64,000 nt of DNA from positions 124,001-188,000 of the forward strand of contig NZ_JHUW01000011.1 in the NCBI RefSeq assembly GCF_000619825.1, in the 5' to 3' direction. The notes under the pieces were generated by a model. That model was not told the DNA's origin, ran no database searches, and saw only the letters and a program-made list of their open reading frames with translations. The position numbers were made by a program, and so were the translations under genes. Source of the DNA: Prevotella sp. MA2016 (GTDB lineage: Bacteria; Bacteroidota; Bacteroidia; Bacteroidales; Bacteroidaceae). This document shows positions 52,127 to 61,700 of this stretch, in pieces. How positions within the stretch are numbered: the stretch's first letter is position 1; each line of letters opens with the position of its first letter.

Positions 52127-52773
52127 TAATCAAGGTTTGTGGTATGAGAGAGGCGGAGAACATCCGCGAGGTTGAACAATGTTCAATGTTAAATGATCAA
52201 TGTTCAATTGATTGGATGGGATTTATTTTCTGGCCAAAGTCGAGCAGGTTTGTAAGTGAAGTGCCAGCCTATTTGCCAGAGCACTGTCAGCGTGTGGGCG
52301 TGTTTGTAGATGCCAGCATCGGCGACATCATGTCGGCCGTCAACAACTTTGCGCTCCACTTTATCCAGTTGCACGGACAGGAGTCTCCCAGTTACATCAT
52401 CCAATTGAAATCCCACCTGCCTGTCGGTATTAAAATCATCAAAGCCCTTAATATCGCCACCGCCGACGACCTGCCTCAGACCAAGCCCTATGAAGGGATA
52501 GTAGATTACTTTCTCTTCGACACGAAAGGCAAGTGCGTGGGTGGAAATGGTGAGAAGTTCGACTGGACAGTACTCGATGTCTACGCAGGCTGTACACCTT
52601 TTCTGCTGAGTGGCGGTATCGGTCCTGATGATGCAGAGCGCGTTCTCAATTTCCATCACGACAAATGTATCGGCATCGATTTGAACTCACGTTTCGAGTC
52701 AGCTCCAGCCCTTAAAAATACAGAAGAAATCAAAAGATTTTTTGAAGAGTTAAATAAAAAAAGATATGAATAA
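52123..52773 (+). CDS. trpF: Phosphoribosylanthranilate isomerase
   Basis: The 216-residue TIM-barrel isomerase has the family start IIKVCGMRE (catalytic Cys), [28 protein letters not shown], and [16 protein letters not shown] with a later [14 protein letters not shown]. An oddity lies between residues 17 and 30: [14 protein letters not shown] is coded by heptanucleotide repeats and looks longer than the short link usually found here between the first helix and second strand. The frame after it is intact. It overlaps trpC by ATGA and trpA by 8 nt. Confidence 0.95.
   Translation: MIIKVCGMREAENIREVEQCSMLNDQCSIDWMGFIFWPKSSRFVSEVPAYLPEHCQRVGVFVDASIGDIMSAVNNFALHFIQLHGQESPSYIIQLKSHLPVGIKIIKALNIATADDLPQTKPYEGIVDYFLFDTKGKCVGGNGEKFDWTVLDVYAGCTPFLLSGGIGPDDAERVLNFHHDKCIGIDLNSRFESAPALKNTEEIKRFFEELNKKRYE
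52171..52212 (+). repeat. Heptanucleotide repeats inside trpF
   Basis: Units GTTGAAC, AATGTTC, AATGTTA, AATGATC, AATGTTC, AATTGAT with a strict 7-nt period, coding trpF residues about 17-30. Six units equal 42 nt, so the total is in frame; one-unit changes would not be. Confidence 0.85.
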
Positions 52774-53542
52774 GATCAATCAACTGTTCGCACAACGTGG
52801 CGACAAAAAGCTTTTAAGCCTTTATTTTTGTGCAGGCTGCCCCACCTTGGAGGGCACAGGCGACGTGATTCTCGCTATGCAGCGCCGTGGTATTGCCATG
52901 ATTGAAGTTGGCATCCCATTCAGCGACCCATTGGCCGACGGTCCTGTAATCCAGAGTGCCGCCACCCAGGCTCTGAAAAACGGCATGAACCTGCATATCC
53001 TTTTCTGTCAGCTCAAAGCCATCAAAGATCAGGTACAGATCCCATTGGTACTGATGGGCTATCTGAACCCCATTCTGCACTATGGTATCGAAGCTTTCTG
53101 TCAGAGTTGTGTAGAGGCAGGCGTAAGCGGTGCCATCATCCCCGACCTGCCATTCAAGGATTATCAGGAGGTAGTAAAACCCATTGCTGATAAATACGAC
53201 CTGCGCATCATCATGCTCATCACGCCAGAGACCAGTGAGGATCGTATCCGCTTTATCGACGATAATACCGATGGTTTTGTGTATATGGTGTCGAGTGCAG
53301 CCATCACTGGTGCACAGAAGAGTTTCGACGATGCCAAACAGGAATATTTCCGTCGTATCAACGCCATGAATCTGCGCAATCCGCGCATGATTGGTTTCGG
53401 CATCAGCAACAAGCAGACGCTCGAAGCCGCCCAGCAGAATGCCGCCGGTGCCATCATCGGCTCAAAGTTCGTTACCTTGCTTAACGAGAGCAAGGATGCC
53501 GACGAGGCTCTCGACAAGCTGTTTGATGCCCTTGAAAGATAA
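52766..53542 (+). CDS. trpA: Tryptophan synthase alpha chain
   Basis: The 258-residue TIM-barrel enzyme cleaves indole-3-glycerol phosphate to indole for TrpB. It has [32 protein letters not shown] (catalytic Glu), [31 protein letters not shown] (catalytic Asp), [16 protein letters not shown] and [13 protein letters not shown]. The start overlaps trpF by 8 nt. It is the last gene of the trp operon; no clear terminator follows, and the promoter of the pectinase gene lies about 30 nt downstream. Confidence 0.97.
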   Translation: MNKINQLFAQRGDKKLLSLYFCAGCPTLEGTGDVILAMQRRGIAMIEVGIPFSDPLADGPVIQSAATQALKNGMNLHILFCQLKAIKDQVQIPLVLMGYLNPILHYGIEAFCQSCVEAGVSGAIIPDLPFKDYQEVVKPIADKYDLRIIMLITPETSEDRIRFIDDNTDGFVYMVSSAAITGAQKSFDDAKQEYFRRINAMNLRNPRMIGFGISNKQTLEAAQQNAAGAIIGSKFVTLLNESKDADEALDKLFDALER

Positions 53543-53639
53543 CGTTTACGTAGAATTTTACGTATTGATTAGTTTGTAGTTTTGCACTTTTATTGTATAT
53601 TTGCAGCAAAATTGCGAGACTGCAAACTAATAAACGTTA
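53540..53639. repeat. Nested inverted repeats around the pectinase promoter
   Basis: Outer arms TAACGTTTA (53540-53548) and TAAACGTTA (53631-53639); inner arms ATTAGTTTG (53568-53576) and CAAACTAAT (53623-53631). Both pairs are perfect 9-mers and flank the promoter at 53573-53603, with the -33 TTTG inside the left inner arm. They could be operators or part of an mRNA structure. Confidence 0.55.
53573..53603 (+). promoter_or_regulatory. Promoter for the pectinase fusion gene
   Basis: TTTG (53573-53576), 19-nt spacer, TATATTTG (53596-53603), 46 nt before the ATG. The gene can thus be expressed independently of trp. Confidence 0.75.
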
Positions 53640-53649
53640 CTAAATACAG

Positions 53650-56600
53650 ATGATTAAAAGAATTTTCCAGATTGTGATGCTCTGTGTGCTGACACCCCTG
53701 TTAGCAGCAGCTCAGCAGTGGGACGAAGCTCAGTATCGTCAGATTGAGCAGAGTATCCGAACCCCGAAGTTTGCCGATAAGGCATATCTCATTACCAAGT
53801 ATGGCGCAAAAACTACCAACACAGCCGCCAAGAATCAGAAGGCTATCCAGAAAGCCATCGACCTCTGCTCGAAGAAGGGTGGCGGTCGCGTGGTGATTCC
53901 AGCCAATCAGAAGTTCCTGACAGGTGCCATCGAGTTGAAGAGTGGTGTAAACCTGGAGGTACAGGAGGGAGCCGTACTCGAATTTGCTTTCGAACCCGAG
54001 CTCTACCCCATTGTAGAAACCTCATGGGAAGGCTTGGAGTGCTTTAACCTCTCGCCTTGTGTTTATGCTTTCAAGGCCAAGGATATTGCCATCACCGGCA
54101 AGGGCACCATCGATGGTGGTGGTAGCAACGACACCTGGTGGCCATGGAACGGCAATCCCCGTTTCGGATGGAAAGAGGGCACCATCAGTCAGCGTGGCGG
54201 TTCGCGCGCGCGCCTGCTTAAGAATGGTGAGGACGGCATACCTATGTATAATGAGAAAGGTGAGCGTAGCCCTGAGCGCATTTTCACTGCCAAAGATGGT
54301 TTGCGCCCACAGTTGGTTAGCTTCAACAAGTGCGAAGGCATCCTGCTGGAGGACGTCACCCTGTTGCGTTCGCCATTCTGGGTGATCCATCCTCTGCACT
54401 CCACCGATATCACCGTTCGTCGCGTAAAAATGATTAACGACGGACCTAACGGTGACGGTTGCGACCCAGAGTGCTGCGACCGTGTGCTGATAGAAGACTG
54501 TTTCTTCAACACCGGCGACGACTGTATCGCCATCAAGAGCGGTCGTAACCGCGACGGACGAGAGCGCAACATGCCATCCAAGAACATCATCATCCGCAAC
54601 TGCGAGATGAAGAATGGTCATGGCGGTGTGGTAGTAGGCTCAGAGATTTCGGGCGGTTGCCAGAATGTGTATGCCCACGATTGTGTGATGGATTCTCCTG
54701 AGTTGGAACGCGTGCTGCGCATCAAGACCAACAGCTGCCGTGGTGGTATCATCGAGAATATCAACATGCGCAACATCACCGTTGGCAAGTGCAAAGAAAG
54801 TGTACTGAAGATTAATCTTGACTACGAGCACAACGAGATTTGCTGCCGTGGCTACTACCCCATCGTACGTAATGTGTATATGGAGAATGTCACCAGTCAG
54901 CAGTCGCAGTATGGTGTGCAGATTATCGGTCTCGACGAAGATACATTTGTTTACGACATCAATGTCAAGAACTGTCACTTCAACGGTGTCAAGAGCGGTA
55001 ACTTTATGAGTGGCAAGACCCGCAACGTCAACTTCGACCGCTTGTTCATCAACGGTTCTCTGGCACTGCTCAAGGCGCCTTACCAGAACTATTCTGAGTG
55101 GATGACCTACAGTGAGATGCAGCGCAATCCCAAGAGTTATCTGCTGGATTTCTCGCAGAAACCCAAGTGGAGCTACGTGATGGGTATTGAGCTGGAAGGC
55201 ATGCTCGACACCTATCTTAAATATGGTGGCGACGACATCCGCAAGTACTGTCAGGAATATACCGACACGATGATCAACGCCAAGGGCGACATTCGCAACT
55301 ACGACATCCTGGACTACAACCTCGACAACGTGCGTACCGGTCATTTCGTGACCCGCATGTACCAGCAGTGGCCCGAGGCTAAGAACCTGGCAGCTATGAA
55401 GACGATGATGAAGCAGTTGCAGAACCAGCCCCGTACCATCGCCGACAAGGTATTCTGGCACAAGGCCATCTATGCTTATCAGGTGTGGCTTGATGGTATT
55501 TTCATGGGTCTGCCCTTCCGCACACTCACTGCCCCCATCACCACCACAGCCAAGGATGCTAAGAAAGGTGCCATCAACAAGATTTACGATGATGCTGTGA
55601 ACCAGCTCAAGATAACCTACGAGCGCACACTCGACCCCAAGACAAGTTTGAACCGTCATGCCTACGACGAAACCCGCAACACCTTCTGGGCCGATAAGAC
55701 GACAGGTCTCTCACAGCACTGCTGGGGCCGCGCGCAGGGTTGGTTCTCGATGGCACTCATCGAGGTGCTCGACGCCCTGCCCGAGAACTACGCCCGTCGC
55801 CAGGAGGTGATCGACCTGCTGCAGAAAGACCTGGATGCCGTTATCAAATGGCAAGACAAGAAGACCGGCGTGTGGTATCAGGTGATGGACCAGCCAAAGA
55901 AACAAGGCAACTATCTGGAGTCAACCTGCTCGTCGATGTTTGCCTACGTGCTGCTCAAGGCTTATAATAAAGGTTACCTTGGCACCAAGTATCGCGATGC
56001 CGGCATCAAGGCCTACAAAGGTATCATCAACAACTTTATCCGCGTCAACGAGGATAAGACCATCTCGCTCACCCAGTGTTGTTCGGTAGCAGGACTCGGT
56101 CCGGCAGCTACACCCGAGGTAGAGGCAGCGCTGAAGAAGATTAATCCCAAAGCGACAGTCAAAGAGAATACCCGCCGCGATGGAGGTTTCGACTACTATC
56201 TGTCAGAACCTATTCGCGACAATGATGCCAAAGGTGTTGGCCCGTTCATCTGGGCCTCGCTTGAAATGGAACAGTTAGGATACAATATCAACAACGTGAC
56301 GGCCTCTATAGACCGTCACGCTGTTGTTAATCGCAACAACCCAATCATCACCCAAGCCGATGCACTGTCGTCACTGTCTGTAGGTAACTGTCACTTTGTA
56401 ACAACTGTAGATGTCACCGGATTGCAGTCATATCCCGACGCGTATAAGACCGGTGTACCACTGTGCGCCATGAGTGATTGGGGCTGGCACCAGTTCCCCA
56501 ACACCAAAGGTTTGAAACCCTCAGAATCGGAAAAAGCCTTCGATTTCGGGCATGGACATCCTGAAGTGTATGCCGTAGAGTACAAGAAAACAGAAGACGG

Positions 56601-58452
56601 TCGCCACAAAGAGGCTACCGATTTTTTTCGTATTAACCCCCACCGTTTAAACTTAGGTGCGCTGGGATTGCACCTCACCGATGCCAGCGGCACACCAATC
56701 CCCCTGCAGCAGCTTACCAGCATCCGTCAGGAACTGAAACTGCTGGATGGCGAGATTGAATCCACCTTCACTGCCGATGGTCAGAAAGTAGAGGTCAGCA
56801 CTGGCGTTCACCCAACCAAGGATGCGGTTTACGCCCGTATCGTCAGTCAGTTGCTCAAGACACAGCAAGCCACCATCCGCCTGCGCTTTCCCTACCCCAC
56901 CGGTAAGCATGCCGATGATGCCAGCGACTGGACCAAGCCCGAGAAGCACCAGTCGGAGATTATAGAGCAAGGTGCACAGAAAGCCTTGATTAAGCGCACC
57001 CTCGACAGCACTACCTATTACGTGCTGTTGCAGTGGGAAGGTCAGGCCACACTCAGCAGATGCGACCATCATGAGTTTGAGCTGGTGGCCAATGATGATG
57101 TGCTCACCGTTTCGGCAGAGTATCTGCCGGGAGAAGCAAGCCCGGCAAGTATTGCTAGTATTCCTAGCTTTGAGTACGACCAGTATCACAAAGCCACACT
57201 GCGCCATTGGAATGCCTGGTGGAAATCTGGTGCTATCGTAGATTTCTCGCAGTGTACCGATGCGCGCGCCAAGGAATTGGAGCGCCGCGTGGTACTCTCG
57301 CAATACCTTACTCAGATCAACTGTGCCAACAACATGCCCCCACAGGAAACCGGACTTACTTACAACAGCTGGTTCGGTCGGCCACACTTAGAGATGACCT
57401 GGTGGCATGCCGTAGATTTCACCCTCTGGAACCGTCCCGAGGTAGTAGCACAGATGCTGCAGTGGTATAACCAAGTGGCCTATCCTGTGGCCCGACAGAT
57501 AGCCCAGCGCCAAGGTTTCAAGGGTGCACGCTGGATGAAGATGACCGACCCCTGGGCGGGCGAAGCCCCCTCTAACACCGGCTCGTTCCTGATCTGGCAG
57601 CAGCCCCACTACATCTATCTGGCCGAGGAGATGTATCGCGCCAATCCTACCGCCGAAACGCTGAAAGCCTACGGTGAGCAGGTTGAGGCCACCGCTGCGT
57701 TTATGGCCGACTACGTCACCTACGATGCTAAGCAGAAGCGCTACACATTGAAGGGAGCCACCGCCATGCAGGAGTGCATGACCAAGGATATCTCCTACAA
57801 TCAGCCCTTCGAACTGGCTTATTGGCAGTACGGTTTGAAGGTAGCCAATGCGTGGCGCGAACGCCAAGGCTTGGCACGCCATCAGAAGTGGGATGACATC
57901 ACAGCCCACCTGTCGCCCCTGCCCGAAGCAGATGGTGTCTATACCGCAGGCATACAGATTGGCAGCAACAAGCATCATGAGGCTTTCGACCCCTTTGATG
58001 CCACCGGTAAGAAAGTGGAGACCTTTGCCGACAAGTGCCGCAACGACCACCCTGCCGTGCTGGGCGCCTGTGGCATGCTGCCATACACCGATTTATATAA
58101 TAAGGAGAAGATGCAGCGCACTCTGGACTGGGTGATGCAGAACTGGAACTGGCAAACCACCTGGGGCTGGGACTATGGCATGATAGCCATGACCGCCGCC
58201 CGTCTGGGTCAGCCCGAGACAGCCCTCAAAGCCCTGCTCATCGATACGCAGAAGAATACCTATCTGCCCAATGGCCACAACTTCCAGACCGCCGACCGCC
58301 TGCGCATCTATCTGCCCGGAAACGGGGCACTGCTCACAGCCGTGGCCATGATGTGTGCCGGTTGGGATGGATGCAGCAATCCTCTGAACCCAGGCTTCCC
58401 TCAAGATGGCAGTTGGAACGTACGCTGGGAAGGTCTGCAAAAAATGCAATAA
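53650..58452 (+). CDS. GH28-GH105-six-hairpin glycosidase three-domain pectinase
   Basis: The 1600-residue exported protein has a signal peptide (residues 1-21) and three catalytic-looking parts. About 40-480: GH28 polygalacturonase-type beta-helix with NGDGCDP, TGDDCIAIKSG (Asp290-291), GHGG (His324) and RIKT (357-360). About 500-880: GH105 unsaturated uronyl hydrolase with WLDGIFMGLPF (Asp615) and HCWGRAQGW (690-698). About 885-1600: an alpha/alpha barrel (six-hairpin) domain related to GH65/GH95-like proteins, with MTDPWAGEAPSNTGSF and TYLPNGHNF; exact family not recognised. Together they suggest stepwise cutting of rhamnogalacturonan or other pectin, lifting of the unsaturated end, and removal of another sugar. 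Such a triple fusion is unusual; the frame is open throughout. SusC/SusD follow. Confidence 0.85.
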   Translation: MIKRIFQIVMLCVLTPLLAAAQQWDEAQYRQIEQSIRTPKFADKAYLITKYGAKTTNTAAKNQKAIQKAIDLCSKKGGGRVVIPANQKFLTGAIELKSGVNLEVQEGAVLEFAFEPELYPIVETSWEGLECFNLSPCVYAFKAKDIAITGKGTIDGGGSNDTWWPWNGNPRFGWKEGTISQRGGSRARLLKNGEDGIPMYNEKGERSPERIFTAKDGLRPQLVSFNKCEGILLEDVTLLRSPFWVIHPLHSTDITVRRVKMINDGPNGDGCDPECCDRVLIEDCFFNTGDDCIAIKSGRNRDGRERNMPSKNIIIRNCEMKNGHGGVVVGSEISGGCQNVYAHDCVMDSPELERVLRIKTNSCRGGIIENINMRNITVGKCKESVLKINLDYEHNEICCRGYYPIVRNVYMENVTSQQSQYGVQIIGLDEDTFVYDINVKNCHFNGVKSGNFMSGKTRNVNFDRLFINGSLALLKAPYQNYSEWMTYSEMQRNPKSYLLDFSQKPKWSYVMGIELEGMLDTYLKYGGDDIRKYCQEYTDTMINAKGDIRNYDILDYNLDNVRTGHFVTRMYQQWPEAKNLAAMKTMMKQLQNQPRTIADKVFWHKAIYAYQVWLDGIFMGLPFRTLTAPITTTAKDAKKGAINKIYDDAVNQLKITYERTLDPKTSLNRHAYDETRNTFWADKTTGLSQHCWGRAQGWFSMALIEVLDALPENYARRQEVIDLLQKDLDAVIKWQDKKTGVWYQVMDQPKKQGNYLESTCSSMFAYVLLKAYNKGYLGTKYRDAGIKAYKGIINNFIRVNEDKTISLTQCCSVAGLGPAATPEVEAALKKINPKATVKENTRRDGGFDYYLSEPIRDNDAKGVGPFIWASLEMEQLGYNINNVTASIDRHAVVNRNNPIITQADALSSLSVGNCHFVTTVDVTGLQSYPDAYKTGVPLCAMSDWGWHQFPNTKGLKPSESEKAFDFGHGHPEVYAVEYKKTEDGRHKEATDFFRINPHRLNLGALGLHLTDASGTPIPLQQLTSIRQELKLLDGEIESTFTADGQKVEVSTGVHPTKDAVYARIVSQLLKTQQATIRLRFPYPTGKHADDASDWTKPEKHQSEIIEQGAQKALIKRTLDSTTYYVLLQWEGQATLSRCDHHEFELVANDDVLTVSAEYLPGEASPASIASIPSFEYDQYHKATLRHWNAWWKSGAIVDFSQCTDARAKELERRVVLSQYLTQINCANNMPPQETGLTYNSWFGRPHLEMTWWHAVDFTLWNRPEVVAQMLQWYNQVAYPVARQIAQRQGFKGARWMKMTDPWAGEAPSNTGSFLIWQQPHYIYLAEEMYRANPTAETLKAYGEQVEATAAFMADYVTYDAKQKRYTLKGATAMQECMTKDISYNQPFELAYWQYGLKVANAWRERQGLARHQKWDDITAHLSPLPEADGVYTAGIQIGSNKHHEAFDPFDATGKKVETFADKCRNDHPAVLGACGMLPYTDLYNKEKMQRTLDWVMQNWNWQTTWGWDYGMIAMTAARLGQPETALKALLIDTQKNTYLPNGHNFQTADRLRIYLPGNGALLTAVAMMCAGWDGCSNPLNPGFPQDGSWNVRWEGLQKMQ

Positions 58453-58494
58453 TAAGTCACAAAAATCAGTCGCACCGTGCTGTGTGCGATAACA

Positions 58495-58523
58495 CCCCTG
58501 TACAACGTAAACGTTTGCAGGGG
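58495..58523 (+). terminator. Hairpin after the pectinase gene (weak terminator candidate)
   Basis: CCCCTG (58495-58500) pairs with CAGGGG (58518-58523), with further partial pairing inside, then ATTTTATAT. It lacks a clean T run, so it may end transcription only partly. A GTAAACGTTTGC motif (58507-58518) lies in its interior. Confidence 0.45.
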
Positions 58524-58563
58524 ATTTTATATAAAAATGTATACAACTTTTCACAATTAATAA

Positions 58564-58571
58564 TACTTTTG
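58564..58571 (+). promoter_or_regulatory. Promoter -7 box for susC-susD
   Basis: TACTTTTG, giving an untranslated leader of about 80 nt before the ATG at 58659, as is common for susC-like genes. No exact TTTG -33 box. Confidence 0.6.
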
Positions 58572-58658
58572 CAACCGAAAGTTCCTCAGTGAGCTTAAAA
58601 CCGCTAAATATTTAACTCTATAAAAATAACTTTAAGTACAACTAAAACTTACGTTCGT

Positions 58659-61600
58659 ATGAATCATCAAATCAAAAGAGCCTCTATGGCTTTGCTTTTA
58701 TCTGTGTTCTGCTTCGTAGCTTATGCTCAGAAGACTATCACAGGTACAGTGAAGGATGCATCAGGTGAACCAATGATTGGTGTAAGCGTTATTGTCGATG
58801 GTACCACTATCGGTGGTGTTACCGACTTCGACGGTAATTTCACCATTCAGAACATCCCTGAAAAAGCCGTCCTAAAGATTTCTTACATCGGTTTTAAGGA
58901 GCAGAAAATTGCTGTAGCCGGTAAGAACAGTATTAACGTTACCATGCAGGAAGATGCTGCTGCCCTCGACGAGGTGGTAGTAGTAGGTTATGGTACGATG
59001 AAAAAGAAAGACCTGACCGGTTCTGTTGCTTCGGTTAAGACCGAGGATCTGGCCAAAGTGGCAGGAGCTAATGCCCTTTCAGCCATGCAGGCTAAGGTGC
59101 CTGGTGTTGACCTTCAGCAGAGTGGCGGTGGTGAGGCCGGTGCCGGTGTGAGCATGACCCTTCGTGGTAACCGCTCACTGTTGGCAGGTAACGGTCCTCT
59201 GGTTATTGTGGATGGTGTAGAGTATGGTTCTACCCTCGACATCCCAGCTACCGATATCGAGTCGATGGATATCCTGAAGGATGCTGCCTCTACCGCTATC
59301 TATGGTACCAAGGGTGCTAACGGTGTTATCCTGATTACCACCAAGCGTGGTTCTGCCGGTAAGACCAAGGTAAACTTCAACGGCTACCTCTCATTCAACG
59401 GTGCCACAGGTATTGTTAAGCCAATGTATGGCGACAAGGAAGTTCAGCGCCTGATTGACAAGAAGAACTACGAGACAGCCGCTGCCAATGGCTGGGCCTT
59501 CAGCAACGCAGCTACTGCTGCCGACGTGCTGACCTTCAAACTGGATGATGGTACAGAGACCCTGTCTATCTACAATGACAAGTCATATACCGACTGGCTC
59601 GATATGATTCTTGACAACAGCGTATCTCAGAACTATGAAGTATCTGTTCAGGGTGGTAACGAGAAGACCAACTTCAATGTGTCGATGGCCGCTATGGATG
59701 ATAAAGGTTTGATGAAGGGTGATGAGTTCAACCGCTACACCGGCCGCATCAACCTGGATCACAATATCAACTGCATCGTGAAGATTGGCGCCAGCCTCTC
59801 TTACGCTTACAAGAGCAACGACAAGCGTAACGGCGGTGTTTATAACCAGGCTCAGAAGATGACCACCATCACTCACGCCTATCTGAATGACGGTTCTATC
59901 AACGCTACTCCTAACCCATGGTATGCAGCTCACTGCTCACCTCTGCTCGACGAGGATGGCGCTTACCAGCGCAATATCGAGAGCAGCCGTTTCTTCGGCA
60001 GTGGTTATCTGCAGCTCAATCCTATCAAGGGTCTGATCGTGAAGTCGCAGTTCACACTCGACCGCAGCACCTCGCGCACAGGTACCTATCAGGACTACCA
60101 CAGCCAGGCACGCTATCAGTCGCCTACCACTACTTATATTGCCAACGACCGCAGCACTGGTACCAAGTATGTATGGCAGAACACTGCTAACTACAACAAG
60201 ACCATTGCTAAGCACGATATAACCTTCCTGCTGGGTCATGAGATGTCGCAGTACGTATCTGAGAGCAGCAGCATCTCTGGTGTTGCCGGTTCTGAGAGCT
60301 ACAAGAAGAGCGGCTTCTACGATGTCAGCAAGATTCAGTCACCTCTTGTAAGCACAGGCTACACCAAGAGCTCTATGCTTTCATTCTTTGCCCGTGCCAA
60401 CTACTCATACGATGGCAAGTACCTGTTGCAGGCATCGGTTCGTGCCGATGGTTCTTCAGTACTCGCCGAAGGTCACAAGTGGGGTTACTTCCCATCAGTA
60501 AGTGCCGGTTGGCGTATCTCCGAGGAGAAGTTCATGCAGGGCACCAAGTCATGGCTCGACAACCTGAAGTTCCGCGTATCTTGGGGTCTCTCTGGCAACT
60601 CAGCCATCTCTGCCTACCAGACACTGGCCACCATCCAGAGCATCGTGCCTAACTCTACCGACAAGGCTCCTATGACCATGGCTAATCCTAACCTGACATG
60701 GGAGAAGACCGCCGCCCTCGACTTTGGTCTCGACTTCTCGTTCCTCAATGGTCGCATCTATGGAGGTATCGACTACTATAACAGCAAGACCTACGACCTG
60801 CTGTACTACAAGACCGCTCCTGCCTCATCAGTATTCACCAGCACTATCTCTAATGTTGGTAAGACCAAGGGCCACGGTCTCGAGATTTCACTGGGCGCCG
60901 TGCCTGTTAAGACCAAGGACTTTACTTGGGATCTGAGCGCATCTGCCACCTTCGCCCGCGACGAGGTTTCTGAGCTGGCCGACGGTATCGAGCAGGTGGT
61001 ATCAGGCACCAGCATTCTGAAACTTGGCGAGCCTGTTTCAGCTTTCTACAGCTACGACATGGACGGCTGCTGGGGCATTGGCGAGTTCGACAAGTATCTG
61101 GCTGCTCACCCCAACTTCGAGAAGCCACAGGCCGACTACGGTGATCCAGGTACACCAAAGGTGATTGACGTAAACGGCGACGACAAGATCGACGATAGCG
61201 ATAAGATTATCTACAACCGCTCGCCCAAGGCTATTCTTGGTTTGAACACCACCTTCACTTACAAGGACTTCTCACTGAGCGTTCAGACCATGGCCCGCCT
61301 GGGTGGCTACCTGAACTACAGCGGCTACGGACTCTATCTGTACGACAACGCCAACTGGGGCGACCTGAGCTACTGGACACCAGAGAACCAGGGTGCCGAC
61401 ATCCCATCTCCAGGTGCCACAGGTGCTACTCCTACATTCTACAAGAGCGCCATTCAGATTCAGAAGGCCGACTACTTCAAGATTAAGGACATCACCCTGT
61501 CGTACAACCTTCCCAAGAACCTCATCAAGAAGGTTTACATGAGCAATGTTCGCATTTACGGTTCACTCAAGAACTACTTCACATTCAGTCACTTCGACAA

Positions 61601-61679
61601 CTACGACCCAGAGCGTGGCGGTTCAGTCAACTTCCCACTGATGAAGCAGGTTGTAGTAGGTCTTAACGTAACTTTCTAA
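58659..61679 (+). CDS. SusC-like TonB-dependent outer-membrane receptor
   Basis: The 1006-residue receptor has a signal peptide, a carboxypeptidase-D-regulatory-like domain (about 25-105: KTITGTVKDASGEPMIGVSV), a TonB-box-like segment LDEVVVVGYGTMKKKDLTGS, a plug domain (SMTLRGNRSLLAGNGPLVIV with DILKDAASTAIYGTKGANGV) and a beta-barrel ending VVVGLNVTF. It imports oligosaccharides with the SusD-like lipoprotein next to it. The preceding pectinase fusion indicates pectin or rhamnogalacturonan fragments as cargo. It has its own promoter, so susCD may also be transcribed alone. No SusR/HTCS or ECF regulator is seen in the window. Confidence 0.96.
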   Translation: MNHQIKRASMALLLSVFCFVAYAQKTITGTVKDASGEPMIGVSVIVDGTTIGGVTDFDGNFTIQNIPEKAVLKISYIGFKEQKIAVAGKNSINVTMQEDAAALDEVVVVGYGTMKKKDLTGSVASVKTEDLAKVAGANALSAMQAKVPGVDLQQSGGGEAGAGVSMTLRGNRSLLAGNGPLVIVDGVEYGSTLDIPATDIESMDILKDAASTAIYGTKGANGVILITTKRGSAGKTKVNFNGYLSFNGATGIVKPMYGDKEVQRLIDKKNYETAAANGWAFSNAATAADVLTFKLDDGTETLSIYNDKSYTDWLDMILDNSVSQNYEVSVQGGNEKTNFNVSMAAMDDKGLMKGDEFNRYTGRINLDHNINCIVKIGASLSYAYKSNDKRNGGVYNQAQKMTTITHAYLNDGSINATPNPWYAAHCSPLLDEDGAYQRNIESSRFFGSGYLQLNPIKGLIVKSQFTLDRSTSRTGTYQDYHSQARYQSPTTTYIANDRSTGTKYVWQNTANYNKTIAKHDITFLLGHEMSQYVSESSSISGVAGSESYKKSGFYDVSKIQSPLVSTGYTKSSMLSFFARANYSYDGKYLLQASVRADGSSVLAEGHKWGYFPSVSAGWRISEEKFMQGTKSWLDNLKFRVSWGLSGNSAISAYQTLATIQSIVPNSTDKAPMTMANPNLTWEKTAALDFGLDFSFLNGRIYGGIDYYNSKTYDLLYYKTAPASSVFTSTISNVGKTKGHGLEISLGAVPVKTKDFTWDLSASATFARDEVSELADGIEQVVSGTSILKLGEPVSAFYSYDMDGCWGIGEFDKYLAAHPNFEKPQADYGDPGTPKVIDVNGDDKIDDSDKIIYNRSPKAILGLNTTFTYKDFSLSVQTMARLGGYLNYSGYGLYLYDNANWGDLSYWTPENQGADIPSPGATGATPTFYKSAIQIQKADYFKIKDITLSYNLPKNLIKKVYMSNVRIYGSLKNYFTFSHFDNYDPERGGSVNFPLMKQVVVGLNVTF

Positions 61680-61700
61680 ATCAAATAATTGATTATCGAT

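Noticed and set aside
54640..58050. Long minus-strand open frames opposite the pectinase gene
   Set aside because: They follow from the GC-rich codon pattern of the real gene; the products are low in recognisable motifs.
58507..58518. GTAAACGTTTGC as a firm LacI-type operator before susC
   Set aside because: It lies inside a hairpin that can act as a weak terminator, and no regulator gene is seen; kept only as part of a tentative finding.
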